NCBI RefSeq assembly: GCF_000633635.1
Contig: NZ_AYPQ01000001.1
Location: forward strand, 248,424-312,423
Direction: 5' to 3'
DNA: 64,000 nucleotides
DNA from: Enterococcus crotali
Lineage (GTDB): Bacteria; Bacillota; Bacilli; Lactobacillales; Enterococcaceae
Shown: in pieces, positions 18,704 to 27,604 of the stretch
Layout of the letters: each line of letters starts with the position of its first letter
Numbering within the stretch: the stretch's first letter is position 1
Notes under the pieces: generated by a model
Databases searched by the model: none
What the model saw: the letters and a program-made list of their open reading frames with translations, nothing else
Told to the model about the DNA's origin: nothing
Program-made: the position numbers and the translations under genes

Positions 18704-19372
18704 ATGACTAAAAAATATACAGCCGAGGAAGCTAAATCATTAATTCTAGATGTTTCAACACAACTATTCATAGAAAAAGGCTATGAAAAAACATCTATTT
18801 CCGATATCGTCAAAGGTTTAGATGGTTTAACTAAAGGTGCCGTTTATCACCACTATGCATCTAAAGATGAGATCATAGATGCCGTTGTCAGACGATTTAT
18901 TCCCAATGAAACTGCCTTAACAGCAATTATGGAAAAAGATAAATTAAATGGGTTAGAGAAAATTCAGGCTCTGTTATTTGAAGGAATGTTCAATAGTGAG
19001 GCCAGTCAATCGCGAATCCTTAGTTTTACGTTATTAGATAATCCTAAATTCTTTTCAATGTATATTCGAACGACGAATGAAATTTTGGCACCTTTAGTAG
19101 AAACCTGTTTGATCGAAGGAAACAGCGATGGATCAGCCACAGTTGATCAACCGAAACAAATGGCTGAATTAGCGATCTTGATTTTAAGTACATGGTTTAT
19201 TCAAGCCTTGTTTCCAAATACAGTAAAGACCTTTTTTGAAAAATTAATGGCTGCCAAAACAATGCTTGAAAATAGTGGAATGCCAATTATCAGTGATGTA
19301 TTTTTAGAGCAACTTGACCAACAAATTATGATAAAGGCGGCAGAACTAAATGACCAAACAACTGAAAACTAA
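18704..19372 (+). CDS. TetR-family transcriptional regulator
   Basis: 222 residues with a TetR N-terminal HTH: AEEAKSLILDVSTQLFIEKGYEKTSISDIV then TKGAVYHHYASKDEIIDAVV. The C-terminal ligand domain is divergent. It begins 8-9 nt after AAGGAG and overlaps the following hydrolase gene by 23 nt, so the two are translationally coupled. It probably senses a small hydrophobic molecule and controls the two hydrolases (inference). Confidence 0.88.
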   Translation: MTKKYTAEEAKSLILDVSTQLFIEKGYEKTSISDIVKGLDGLTKGAVYHHYASKDEIIDAVVRRFIPNETALTAIMEKDKLNGLEKIQALLFEGMFNSEASQSRILSFTLLDNPKFFSMYIRTTNEILAPLVETCLIEGNSDGSATVDQPKQMAELAILILSTWFIQALFPNTVKTFFEKLMAAKTMLENSGMPIISDVFLEQLDQQIMIKAAELNDQTTEN

Positions 19373-20306
19373 ATCACTAAGCATCAGACTATTAAAAGGA
19401 TTCGGCAAAGTAATCTTAGGTATAATCACCATCCTAATTGTGTCCTTAGTAATTACCTTTACGATTCACCAGATAAGTTTGAAAAGTGAAGCAAAACGAA
19501 TTGAGTCATATGGGGAGAAGTTAAAAATTTTTGATGGTGAGATGAATGTTGTCGATGAAGGGGAAGGCAAGAAAACAATTTTACTCCTACCTGGGCAAGG
19601 AACTGCTAGTCCTTATTTAGATTTTAAACCGATGATCGAAGAGTTGAAGAAAGAGTATCGTGTGGTTACGATTGAGCCATTTGGCTATGGATTAAGCAGC
19701 CAGACGAATCGTCGTCGTAGTGTTGAAAATATTGTGGAAGAAATCCATCAAGTAGCCAAAGAACTGAACATTCCTAAATACACTTTGATGGGGCACTCGA
19801 TTGCGGGGCTTTATGCGGTGAATTATGCTCAAGTTTACCCAAATGAAATGGAAGGCTTTATTGGAATTGATTCCAGCACACCAGAACAACCTTGGCCTGG
19901 CATTGATATGTCAGCCTTTGACTTCTTAAAAACAGCTGGTATTTTTCGAGCGTTAATCAAAGTGAATCCAGAAAAGGGTTTAGGCGTGAATCAAGATAAT
20001 CCAAATTTTGAACAGATTAAGTTACTGACGATGAAGAATATGAGTAGTCCTGCGATGAAAGATGAACTTCAAGAATTAAGCAATAGCTTTCCTGATTCTC
20101 GTGGCCTAACCTATCCAAAAAATATGCCGGTTTTATTATTTGTTGCAGATAATGACATGAATCAAAAAAATTGGCTTGAGATGCATCAAGATCAGGTGAA
20201 AGGTTTAGATAAAGGAAAATTGATTCAACTGCCAGGCGCCCATTATTTACACCACACGCAAATGGAAACAATCGTAAAAGAAACAAGCAATTTTTTGAAT
20301 AACTGA
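19350..20306 (+). CDS. Membrane-anchored alpha/beta hydrolase 1
   Basis: 318 residues. An N-terminal transmembrane helix (VILGIITILIVSLVITF, residues ~19-38) precedes an extracellular-side alpha/beta-hydrolase fold. The nucleophile Ser150 is in GHSIAG. A probable Asp lies in FVADNDMNQ and the His in GAHYLHHTQ near the C-terminus. The oxyanion region is LLLPGQGTASP. It is a close paralogue of the next gene (same EPFGYGLS, GHSI and HYLHHTQ blocks), indicating tandem duplication. Substrate unknown; family members include esterases and lipases. Co-transcribed with a TetR gene, perhaps a detoxification or envelope-stress unit. Confidence 0.8.
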   Translation: MTKQLKTKSLSIRLLKGFGKVILGIITILIVSLVITFTIHQISLKSEAKRIESYGEKLKIFDGEMNVVDEGEGKKTILLLPGQGTASPYLDFKPMIEELKKEYRVVTIEPFGYGLSSQTNRRRSVENIVEEIHQVAKELNIPKYTLMGHSIAGLYAVNYAQVYPNEMEGFIGIDSSTPEQPWPGIDMSAFDFLKTAGIFRALIKVNPEKGLGVNQDNPNFEQIKLLTMKNMSSPAMKDELQELSNSFPDSRGLTYPKNMPVLLFVADNDMNQKNWLEMHQDQVKGLDKGKLIQLPGAHYLHHTQMETIVKETSNFLNN

Positions 20307-20324
20307 CAGAGTTGAGGGATGACT

Positions 20325-21257
20325 ATGAAAAAAATAGTGAAGATTTTAGGTATTTCAATCGGAAGTTTATTGGTGGTTGTGCTTCTTGTTTTCGTCGGAG
20401 TTTACGCAAATAATAAAATCCAACTAAAAAAAGAAACGAAAAAAATTATTCCTTATGGTCAAGAAGTGAAAGTAGAGAACAAATCGCTGCGCGTTCAAGT
20501 GACGGGGACTGGTGACGAAAAAATGGTGTTGTTACCAGGTTATCTAACGGGTTCTCCTGTTCTTGATTTTCAACCCCTAGTGAATGAGTTATCAAAAAAA
20601 TATCAGGTCGTCGTGGTGGAACCCTTCGGCTATGGGTTAAGTGATGATACGGATAAAGTACGTTCCATTGAGAATTTAACGAGTGAGCTTCATCAAGTAT
20701 TGGAGCAGTTAAATATCAGTTCGTATCACTTAGTAGGGCATTCTATTTCTGGAGTGTATTCACTTGCTTATATTAATGAGTATCCCAATGAAGTGAAAAG
20801 TTTTATTGGGATTGATAGTAGTTTGCCTACTCAAGGTGGAGCAGATGATAATCAAGGTGAGACCATTAAGTTATTGAGTCAATCAGGAATCTATCGTTTA
20901 CTCTTTGATATAGAACCTTCATTTTTGAATGCCCCTAAGTTATCGAAAAAAGATACTGAACAATTTAAATATATTTCGCTAAAGAATATTGGGAATAAAG
21001 CGACATTGAATGAAGGAGAAGTCATGCAAGAGAATTTTGATAAAGTAGCTAACTTAACTTATCCAGTTCAGTTACCAGTCTTATACTTTTTAGCCGCTGA
21101 AAGTGTTGAGTCAGATGAGAAATGGGTTCTCCTACATGAAGATATGATAAAAGATAGTCAGAAATCTGAGATAAAGATATTAGAAGGGAGCCACTATTTA
21201 CATCATACTCAATCTGAAAAAATAGTAGAAATAATCCCACATTTTTTAGAGAAGTAA
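20325..21257 (+). CDS. Membrane-anchored alpha/beta hydrolase 2
   Basis: 310 residues from ATG 20325 (GAGGG 7 nt upstream; an ATG at 20319 is too close to the site). An N-terminal transmembrane helix (IGSLLVVVLLVFVGVYA) is followed by the same fold as the preceding gene: LLPGYLTGSP, EPFGYGLSDD, nucleophile Ser in GHSISG, and catalytic His in GSHYLHHTQ. Separated from hydrolase 1 by 18 nt, so same operon. The duplication is old enough for clear divergence outside the catalytic blocks. Confidence 0.8.
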   Translation: MKKIVKILGISIGSLLVVVLLVFVGVYANNKIQLKKETKKIIPYGQEVKVENKSLRVQVTGTGDEKMVLLPGYLTGSPVLDFQPLVNELSKKYQVVVVEPFGYGLSDDTDKVRSIENLTSELHQVLEQLNISSYHLVGHSISGVYSLAYINEYPNEVKSFIGIDSSLPTQGGADDNQGETIKLLSQSGIYRLLFDIEPSFLNAPKLSKKDTEQFKYISLKNIGNKATLNEGEVMQENFDKVANLTYPVQLPVLYFLAAESVESDEKWVLLHEDMIKDSQKSEIKILEGSHYLHHTQSEKIVEIIPHFLEK

Positions 21258-21265
21258 ATGTCATG

Positions 21266-21437
21266 GTACAAAATTTTGAGGAAAGTAAATGGCTAAATTC
21301 TGGCTAAAATATTAGCGCCATGACCTATCCACCAGAAAGGGTTTACATCCAAAAATAAAGATGTTATAATAACACTGAAAATAAAAATACATTTTTTTGT
21401 ATTTTTATTTTCGGGTTAAATGTACAAAATTTTGTAC
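21266..21437 (+). promoter_or_regulatory. yhf operon promoter with palindromic operators
   Basis: Promoter: TTTACA (21342-21347), 17-bp spacer, perfect TATAAT (21365-21370). Around the expected start point is a perfect 15-bp inverted repeat (GAAAATAAAAATACA at 21377-21391, its complement at 21398-21412). Next is the perfect palindrome GTACAAAATTTTGTAC (21422-21437), just before the yhfU ribosome binding site. The left 13 bases of that palindrome recur at 21266-21278, ~156 bp upstream. Such spaced copies suggest repressor binding, plausibly by the YhfZ product encoded in the operon. Confidence 0.65.
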
Positions 21438-21452
21438 GAAAGGAGATTTATC

Positions 21453-21821
21453 ATGAAAAAAATCGTTATAGGTGGGCAAATCGAAAAAGCAACAATCGAA
21501 GAACTGCTACAAAAGTATGGAAAGGGGAACTATGAAATCACCGTAAAAACCGATATTGATGCGGCAATGGCGTTAAAAAGTGGTGCAGCAGACTACTATT
21601 TTGGTGCTTGTAACACGGGCGGTGGTGGCGCATTAGCAATGGCGATTGCATTATTGGGCGGAGATAAAACGGCAACATTAGGAATGCCGGGTAAAACTGC
21701 TTCTGAAGAAGAAATCAGCCAAAGTGTTGCGGCAGGGAAAATTGCTTTTGGGTTCACTTCGCAAGATATGGAGTTTATCATTTCAAATGTGATGAAAGCG
21801 CTTGAGAATAAGGGGGAGTAA
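21453..21821 (+). CDS. yhfU: YhfU-like DUF2620 protein
   Basis: 122 residues from ATG 21453 behind AAAGGAG; an in-frame ATG at 21420 lies within the operator and is rejected. Glycine-rich core FGACNTGGGGALAMAIALLGG and a C-terminal helix match the DUF2620 family (E. coli YhfU). No biochemical role is established. It is the first gene of an eight-gene yhf set and overlaps the next gene's leader closely, so it probably acts with the YhfT membrane protein. Confidence 0.82.
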   Translation: MKKIVIGGQIEKATIEELLQKYGKGNYEITVKTDIDAAMALKSGAADYYFGACNTGGGGALAMAIALLGGDKTATLGMPGKTASEEEISQSVAAGKIAFGFTSQDMEFIISNVMKALENKGE

Positions 21822-21825
21822 CGAA

Positions 21826-23133
21826 ATGGCTTTAAACATAGTAATCATGGCAGCATTATGTGCGGTTACAACGATTATGGCGAATACAAAAATTGCTGTT
21901 TTTAACGACGCGCTAAGACCAATCGTTTTAGAGTATCGTGAAAAGCGGGTTACAAAATCAGCATTAGGAACTACGGCACTTGCTTTTGGAATCGGGTATA
22001 TAGTTGGGTTTATTCCACAGTCTATTGCGTCCAGCGTAATTATCATTCATGTTGTTTTATTGGGAACAGATATTATTGGTAGCTATTTGCCAGATGATAA
22101 AAGATATTCTATCTGGATAGCAGGAGCAGCTGGCGGAGTTTATGGTGTTGTGATGGGGGCGGGTCTAGGAACAATTCAAAAAGTATTTGAAATTCTTCCT
22201 TATAATTTCTTAGATAGTCTCGGTCAAGTCTCATCCGTTGTTTTAGTAGCATTTGCTGTTTTCCCAGCCTTAGTTGTAGCCCTTCAATATGGTTGGAAAA
22301 AAGGAATGATCACCTTTACAGCAACAGTATTTGCTCAAGTGGTGACAACACAATTTGGTTCGTTTAATTTAGCCAATGGTAATACGATTGTTATTAATGC
22401 GAATGCGATTGCGTTGCTTGTTGGGATGATTTTTATGATCAGTTATGCGATGAATGATAAAAGAGAAAGAACAGATTCTCAGGCACAATTGGCAAATATC
22501 TTTGCGGAACGAGTAAAACAAATTAAGAAGTATTGGTACTTATTTGCTTTATCTGGCGCATTGATTGCTTTGGCGGCTTCGATGTCAATTGTAACGGAAT
22601 CTGCACTCTCAGCTCCATTATACCAAGAAGGTCAATTTAATTCAGCTGCTTTGACCGAATTAGCTAGAGTTGTTGGATTTATTCCATTAGTTGTAACGAC
22701 TGGAATTGCTACAGGAACTTATTCACCAGCTGGTATAAAGATGGTATTTGTGATTGGCTCAATCGGTGCGGCGATGGGACAACCGCTTTTAGCCTTTGTG
22801 GCAGGCGGAATTTGGATGTCGATCGAAGTGTTACTCTTAACGAAATTCTCAGTGTTGCTAGATCGATTCCCAGGAATGCGTGATGCTGGTGATAATATTC
22901 GAACAGCGATCACAAAAGTCTTGGAAATCGCTTTGCTCGTTGGTGGTGTGATCGCAGCAACAGCAATTGCTCCTGCTTGGGGTGGTTTATTTGTTGTTGG
23001 ACTTTACGTATTAAATGGCACATTCAAAAAGAAAATGGTCGACCTTGCAATTGGACCAGTGGGTGCCTTATTAGTCGGTGTGATTTCAAATATTTTAGTA
23101 TTACTTAATTTAATGACACCACCAGGACTTTAA
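21826..23133 (+). CDS. yhfT: YhfT-like integral membrane protein (putative transporter)
   Basis: 435 residues from ATG 21826 (GGGGGAG 6-7 nt upstream). About ten to twelve hydrophobic segments, with few charged loops. Regions FALSGALIALAASMSIV and GVIAATAIAPAWGGLFVVG are typical. Length and operon position between yhfU and php match E. coli YhfT, a putative transporter of unknown substrate. It presumably imports the compound processed by the downstream PLP enzymes and the Php hydrolase. Confidence 0.82.
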   Translation: MALNIVIMAALCAVTTIMANTKIAVFNDALRPIVLEYREKRVTKSALGTTALAFGIGYIVGFIPQSIASSVIIIHVVLLGTDIIGSYLPDDKRYSIWIAGAAGGVYGVVMGAGLGTIQKVFEILPYNFLDSLGQVSSVVLVAFAVFPALVVALQYGWKKGMITFTATVFAQVVTTQFGSFNLANGNTIVINANAIALLVGMIFMISYAMNDKRERTDSQAQLANIFAERVKQIKKYWYLFALSGALIALAASMSIVTESALSAPLYQEGQFNSAALTELARVVGFIPLVVTTGIATGTYSPAGIKMVFVIGSIGAAMGQPLLAFVAGGIWMSIEVLLLTKFSVLLDRFPGMRDAGDNIRTAITKVLEIALLVGGVIAATAIAPAWGGLFVVGLYVLNGTFKKKMVDLAIGPVGALLVGVISNILVLLNLMTPPGL

Positions 23134-23156
23134 AAAATTTAGGAGACGACAACGAA

Positions 23157-24050
23157 ATGAGCTTAGTAGATGGAATCACTTATATGCATGAACATACGAC
23201 AATTGATTTGTCTCGTATAAAAAATATCGACGATACAAACCTAAATTGTTTTGAGGAAACAATCATAGAATTTAAAGAACTTTATGATAAAGGCGTTCGT
23301 AATATTGTGGACGTTACAAATTTAGATATGAAGAGAAATCCATTATATGTCCAAAAAGTGGCAGAAGCATCAGGTATCAATATTGTGCAAGCAACGGGCT
23401 TTTACACTGAAAAATTTTTACCTACTATTGTTACGGAATGGTCAGTTGAAGATTTAGGGAAATTAATGATCAAGGAAATCCAAAGTGGTATCGCAGATAC
23501 AACTATTAAAGCTGAGATCATTGGTGAAATTGGTTCAAGTAAAGATGGTTGGACGGTAAATGAGAAAAAAGTTTTCGATGCATCTGTGATTGCCCATAAG
23601 GAAACGGGTGTGCCAATTACCACCCACACAACCCTTGGCACAAACGGTCATGAACAAGTTCAGTTTTTTAAAGAAAATAATGTTGATTTAGCATCTGTTG
23701 TGATTGGACATGTTGATTTAAGTGGCAATCTTGATTACATTTTAAACATGTTAGACCAAGGTGTCTATGTAGAATTTGATACAATAGGAAAAGAGAACTA
23801 TCAACCAGATGCACTCCGTGTATCGATGTTAAAAGAAATTGAAAAAAGAGGCTTAGCAGATCAGGTCTTTTTATCAATGGACATTACCCGAAAATCAAAT
23901 ATGAAATTTAAGAATGGCATTGGTTATTCGTATTTACTTGATACGTTTGTCCCAATGATGAAAGAAGCAGGAATTTCGAGTAACACAGTTGAAAAAATGC
24001 TGATTCATAATCCTTCGAATTTCTTTGGACAAGGAGTGAAACAAGGATGA
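23157..24050 (+). CDS. php: Phosphotriesterase-homology protein (Php/YhfV)
   Basis: 297 residues, amidohydrolase-superfamily TIM barrel. Binuclear metal ligands are visible: H11 and H13 in MHEHTTID, E124 in GEIGSS (Glu bridging as in E. coli PHP rather than carboxylated Lys), H157 in TTHTTLG, H185 in IGHVDLSG and D242 in SMDITR. All expected ligands are present, so it should be an active metal hydrolase. The natural substrate of the Php branch has not been established to my knowledge; phosphotriesterase activity itself is not expected. It overlaps yhfS by 4 nt. Confidence 0.87.
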   Translation: MSLVDGITYMHEHTTIDLSRIKNIDDTNLNCFEETIIEFKELYDKGVRNIVDVTNLDMKRNPLYVQKVAEASGINIVQATGFYTEKFLPTIVTEWSVEDLGKLMIKEIQSGIADTTIKAEIIGEIGSSKDGWTVNEKKVFDASVIAHKETGVPITTHTTLGTNGHEQVQFFKENNVDLASVVIGHVDLSGNLDYILNMLDQGVYVEFDTIGKENYQPDALRVSMLKEIEKRGLADQVFLSMDITRKSNMKFKNGIGYSYLLDTFVPMMKEAGISSNTVEKMLIHNPSNFFGQGVKQG

Positions 24051-25141
24051 AAACATTTCCTTTAGAAACGATGAATCTAGAAGAAGCAACGAAGAAACAA
24101 TTTCAAATTGTCGATTGTATTACGAGAAATTTTGAAGGTTCAGAAATCTTAACACGTGGCGATTTAGGCGTTGTGCCAGGTTATAATCAACCCATCACTA
24201 CGAATAAAGTAGAGAGTGTGTTGAAAGAGTTATTTACAGCAGAGGCAGCAATGTTGGTGCGCGGTGCGGGTACAATGGCGATTCGTCTGTCATTACATGC
24301 GGCAAGTAAAAAATATGGAAAAACAGTACTCGTTCACGATGCACCAGTATATCCCACGACGCAAACATCGATTGAGATGCTGGGTTTAAAAACAGTTGTT
24401 GCTGATTTTAACCAACCAGAAGCAATTAAAACTGCACTTTCTGAAAATGATATCCAATTGGCAATCGTTCAATTTACAAGGCAAAAGCCTGACGATGCTT
24501 ACCAGCCAGAAGCTGTTATTCAACAAATAAAAAAACAAAATAAAGATATTGTGATCATCACAGATGACAATTATTCTACCTTAAAAGTACCCAAAATCGG
24601 CGTAGAATGCGGTGCAGATCTCTCTTGTTTTTCGACGTTTAAATTATTAGGACCAGAAGGTGTCGGCTGTATTGTAGGAGATGCCCAATTGATCAAAGCG
24701 TTACGCAAAGAGAACTATTCTGGAGGATTGCAGGTACAAGGGTTTGAAGCAATAGCAGTATTGCAAGGGTTGATATATGCACCGGTAGCTTTAGCGATTT
24801 CATCTCAAGTTTCTGAGGAAGTAGAAACGCGCTTAAATTCTGGTGAAATTAAAGGCGTAAAGCAAGCCTTTATCGCTAATGCTCAGTCTAAAGTGATCAT
24901 TGTAGAGTTTGACCAACCGATAGCAGCGGAAATACTGAAACAAGCAGAAAAACGAGGAGCAGCTCCTAATCCAGTAGGTGCTGAATCAAAATATGAATTT
25001 GTCCCGATGTTTTATCGACTTTCAGGAACCTTTAGAGCAGCATCTCCAGAAAGTACTAAAACGATGATTCGGATCAATCCGATGAGAGCAGGTGCAGATA
25101 CGATCATTAGAATTATAAAAGAGTCAATAGAAGGGAATTAA
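24047..25141 (+). CDS. yhfS: YhfS-like PLP-dependent enzyme (fold type I)
   Basis: 364 residues. Aminotransferase class V/cystathionine-lyase-like layout: LVRGAGTMAIRLSLHAA, then TDDNYSTLKVP, with the Schiff-base Lys at ~K199 in FSTFKLLGPEGVG. It matches the YhfS family in context. Reaction unknown; a lyase or transaminase on an amino acid is the likeliest class. Translationally coupled to php by an ATGA-type overlap. Confidence 0.82.
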   Translation: MKTFPLETMNLEEATKKQFQIVDCITRNFEGSEILTRGDLGVVPGYNQPITTNKVESVLKELFTAEAAMLVRGAGTMAIRLSLHAASKKYGKTVLVHDAPVYPTTQTSIEMLGLKTVVADFNQPEAIKTALSENDIQLAIVQFTRQKPDDAYQPEAVIQQIKKQNKDIVIITDDNYSTLKVPKIGVECGADLSCFSTFKLLGPEGVGCIVGDAQLIKALRKENYSGGLQVQGFEAIAVLQGLIYAPVALAISSQVSEEVETRLNSGEIKGVKQAFIANAQSKVIIVEFDQPIAAEILKQAEKRGAAPNPVGAESKYEFVPMFYRLSGTFRAASPESTKTMIRINPMRAGADTIIRIIKESIEGN

Positions 25142-25146
25142 AGCCA

Positions 25147-26070
25147 ATGCAAGAGGAATTTCTAAATAAAACGGGAAAAGCAATTCAACAATTATCAGGT
25201 GAGTTGATTTTATTATCTGAAGGTAGCCGTATGCCTGTGATTTCAGAGTTTCAAAAAAAATATGGGATGTCACGGGGAACGGTTCAGAATGCTTTGAATT
25301 ACTTGAAAGAAGAAAAAATAATCCACACAGTAAGTCAAGGACGTCAAGGGACGATTTTGACCACGATCGACTACCAACGATTACAAAAAATTGTGATCGA
25401 AGGACCGATTCGTGGAACGATGCCGTTACCGTACTCCAAGACATACGAAGGGTTTGCGACCGGTTTATATGAAGTATTTCAACGTGCAGAAATTCCTTTG
25501 AGCATGGCTTATGTAAGAGGTTCTAAAGATCGAATGGATTTGACGAGTGAAAAAACCATGCATTTTTCAATTGTATCAAAACTAGCTGCGCTACAAGCAA
25601 TAGCGGAAGAGAACAAGTTAGAAATTTTTAAAGACTTTGGACCTCGCAGTTATTTGTCTAATCATGTAATGATCTTTTCAAATCCCAAAAGCTCAAAAAT
25701 TGAAAACCATATGCGTGTGGGAATTGACCATAATTCTTACGATCAACAGATTTTAACAGAAAATGCGACAGTTGGTAAAAAAGTTGAATTTATCGAAGTG
25801 CCAAGTCATCAATTGATTTATTCACTGGAACAAGGACTGATCGATGTAGGAATTTGGAATTACGATGAAATCAAAGATCGAAAATTAGATCATTTAAACT
25901 ATCAGTTTCTTGAAGGTAGTGTCGAAGATGATTTATCCAGTACAGCAGTTTGTGTAGTCCATAAAGACAATCTGCTATTAAAAAAAATCTTAATGAGTGT
26001 GATCGATGAAACAAAAATTTTATCTGTTCAAAAGCAAGTAATAGAAGGTAAAATGATCCCTCATTACTAA
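25147..26070 (+). CDS. yhfZ: YhfZ-like transcriptional regulator
   Basis: 307 residues. An N-terminal winged HTH of GntR character (MPVISEFQKKYGMSRGTVQNALNYLKEE) is followed by a ~210-residue periplasmic-binding-like effector domain. It matches YhfZ of the E. coli yhf operon by layout and gene context. It is likely the local regulator acting at the palindromes upstream of yhfU (inference). It starts 5 nt after the yhfS stop. Confidence 0.8.
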   Translation: MQEEFLNKTGKAIQQLSGELILLSEGSRMPVISEFQKKYGMSRGTVQNALNYLKEEKIIHTVSQGRQGTILTTIDYQRLQKIVIEGPIRGTMPLPYSKTYEGFATGLYEVFQRAEIPLSMAYVRGSKDRMDLTSEKTMHFSIVSKLAALQAIAEENKLEIFKDFGPRSYLSNHVMIFSNPKSSKIENHMRVGIDHNSYDQQILTENATVGKKVEFIEVPSHQLIYSLEQGLIDVGIWNYDEIKDRKLDHLNYQFLEGSVEDDLSSTAVCVVHKDNLLLKKILMSVIDETKILSVQKQVIEGKMIPHY

Positions 26071-26083
26071 AAGGACGTTTAGA

Positions 26084-26437
26084 ATGATTGGAAAAAAACT
26101 AGAAATTTTAAAAGACTCAAAGATAATAGATGAAGAAACAGAACAGTTCGTTTTGACAGTGAATAACTATTTACTTGAACAAAAAGTCATCAATAACGAA
26201 GAACATCTAGATATGTTTTTAACGCATATCGCTATGGCAGATGCAAGGCAGAAAAAGAATGAGCCTGTAATCGGCATGGATGAGCTGATTTTATCTGAGA
26301 TTCAGAATGATGAAAAACTAGCAGAATCGAAAGCATTATGGCAAGAACTATCTCGCTATTGTGCGACAACCTTTAGCCAAGAGGAACTGTGGTTTATTTA
26401 TATGCACATTATTAATCTATTGAAGAAAGAGCAGTAA
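26084..26437 (+). CDS. yhfY: YhfY-like stand-alone PRD-domain protein
   Basis: 117 residues, all helical, a single PTS-regulation-domain fold: TEQFVLTVNNYLLEQ, FLTHIAMADARQ, and a C-terminal FIYMHIINLLKKEQ with the PRD-type MHI. Histidines H47-region and H111-region could be phosphorylatable. Unlike LicT it has no nucleic-acid-binding domain, so it probably modulates another protein, for example YhfZ. Matches YhfY by size and position. Confidence 0.75.
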   Translation: MIGKKLEILKDSKIIDEETEQFVLTVNNYLLEQKVINNEEHLDMFLTHIAMADARQKKNEPVIGMDELILSEIQNDEKLAESKALWQELSRYCATTFSQEELWFIYMHIINLLKKEQ

Positions 26438-26449
26438 GGGGGGATTCAT

Positions 26450-27601
26450 TTGTTTCTACCGATGATGAAACAAGAAAATCCTGCCTTGATAGACGCAGGA
26501 ATTTATTTACACCAAACTGGACAAATTCTTCCCGATACTTACATTTTAGACTTAGATACAATTCGTATGAATGGTGCAGTGATGTTAGAGAACGCAAAGA
26601 AAATCGGCATCGAACTGTTTTTTATGCTAAAACAAATTGGTCGAAATCCGTTGATTGCAAAAGAATTAATGGCAATCGGCTATCGTGGAGCTGTGGTAGT
26701 CGACTTTAAAGAAGCACTCATCATGATGGAAAATCATATTCCTCTCTTTAATGTTGGGCACTTAGTGCAAATACCAGATCAGCTCATAGAAAACATTATG
26801 GTTTACGGTGCGGAATATATCACTGTTTTTTCCCTTGAAAAATTAGAGCAGATCAATGCAGTAGCTCAAAAATTAGGCATCAAGCAAAAGGTTTTGCTAA
26901 AAGTTGTTGCAGATGATGATCAATTATATGAAGGGCAGTTTGGCGGATTTTTATTAAAAGATCTTGCTGAAACAAGTAACGTTTTTCATGAATTCGGAGC
27001 TATTGAATTTAGTGGTATTACTTCTTTTCCTTGTTTTTTATTTGACGAGACATACACCACATTATCACAAACAAAAAATGTAGAAACAATCGAAAAAGCT
27101 CGAGCTATTATGCGTCAGGCAGGTTTTGCAGTACCTGAGCTGAATGTTCCTTCTGCATCATGTAGCGAAACATTTCCATTTATTAAAGAAATTGGCGGAA
27201 CACAAGCGGAACCAGGGCATGCGTTGACTGGAACGACGCCATTGCATGCTTATAAAGCACAGCCAGAAAAACCAGCTTTAGTTTATGTAAGTGAAATATC
27301 CCATAATTTTAAAGGAAAAGCCTATTTTTATGGTGGTGGCTACTATCGCAGAGGTCATTTGAATTCAGTGCTGATCGATGAAGCAAACATTCGCACAGAG
27401 GATCAGGTTGAATCATTTTCAGATGAAAGTATTGATTATTATCTTTCTATCTCAGCGGAACATCATGTTGGGGCAACCGTGATTGCTGCTTTTCGTACCC
27501 AAATATTTGTTACGAGAAGCAATGTGGCGGTTGTAAAAGGAATTAGTGAAGGCAAACCAGAGATAGTCGGGATTTTTGATAGTCAAGGAAGAAGGATTTA
27601 A
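26450..27601 (+). CDS. yhfX: YhfX-like PLP enzyme (alanine racemase fold)
   Basis: 383 residues starting at TTG 26450, chosen because AAGGGGGG lies 6 nt upstream and the next Met is inside the fold. Fold type III PLP barrel: ILDLDTIRMNGAVMLENAKKI with the PLP Lys in FFMLKQIGRNP, and C-terminal beta domain with PGHALTGTTPLH and FYGGGYYRRGH. YhfX family; racemase or decarboxylase chemistry on an amino acid is plausible but not established. Only a 3-nt gap separates it from yhfW. Confidence 0.82.
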   Translation: MFLPMMKQENPALIDAGIYLHQTGQILPDTYILDLDTIRMNGAVMLENAKKIGIELFFMLKQIGRNPLIAKELMAIGYRGAVVVDFKEALIMMENHIPLFNVGHLVQIPDQLIENIMVYGAEYITVFSLEKLEQINAVAQKLGIKQKVLLKVVADDDQLYEGQFGGFLLKDLAETSNVFHEFGAIEFSGITSFPCFLFDETYTTLSQTKNVETIEKARAIMRQAGFAVPELNVPSASCSETFPFIKEIGGTQAEPGHALTGTTPLHAYKAQPEKPALVYVSEISHNFKGKAYFYGGGYYRRGHLNSVLIDEANIRTEDQVESFSDESIDYYLSISAEHHVGATVIAAFRTQIFVTRSNVAVVKGISEGKPEIVGIFDSQGRRI

Positions 27602-27604
27602 AAA

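Noticed and set aside
21420-21452. Upstream ATG start for yhfU
   Set aside because: The extra residues would be encoded by the palindromic operator, and the AAAGGAG site fits ATG 21453.
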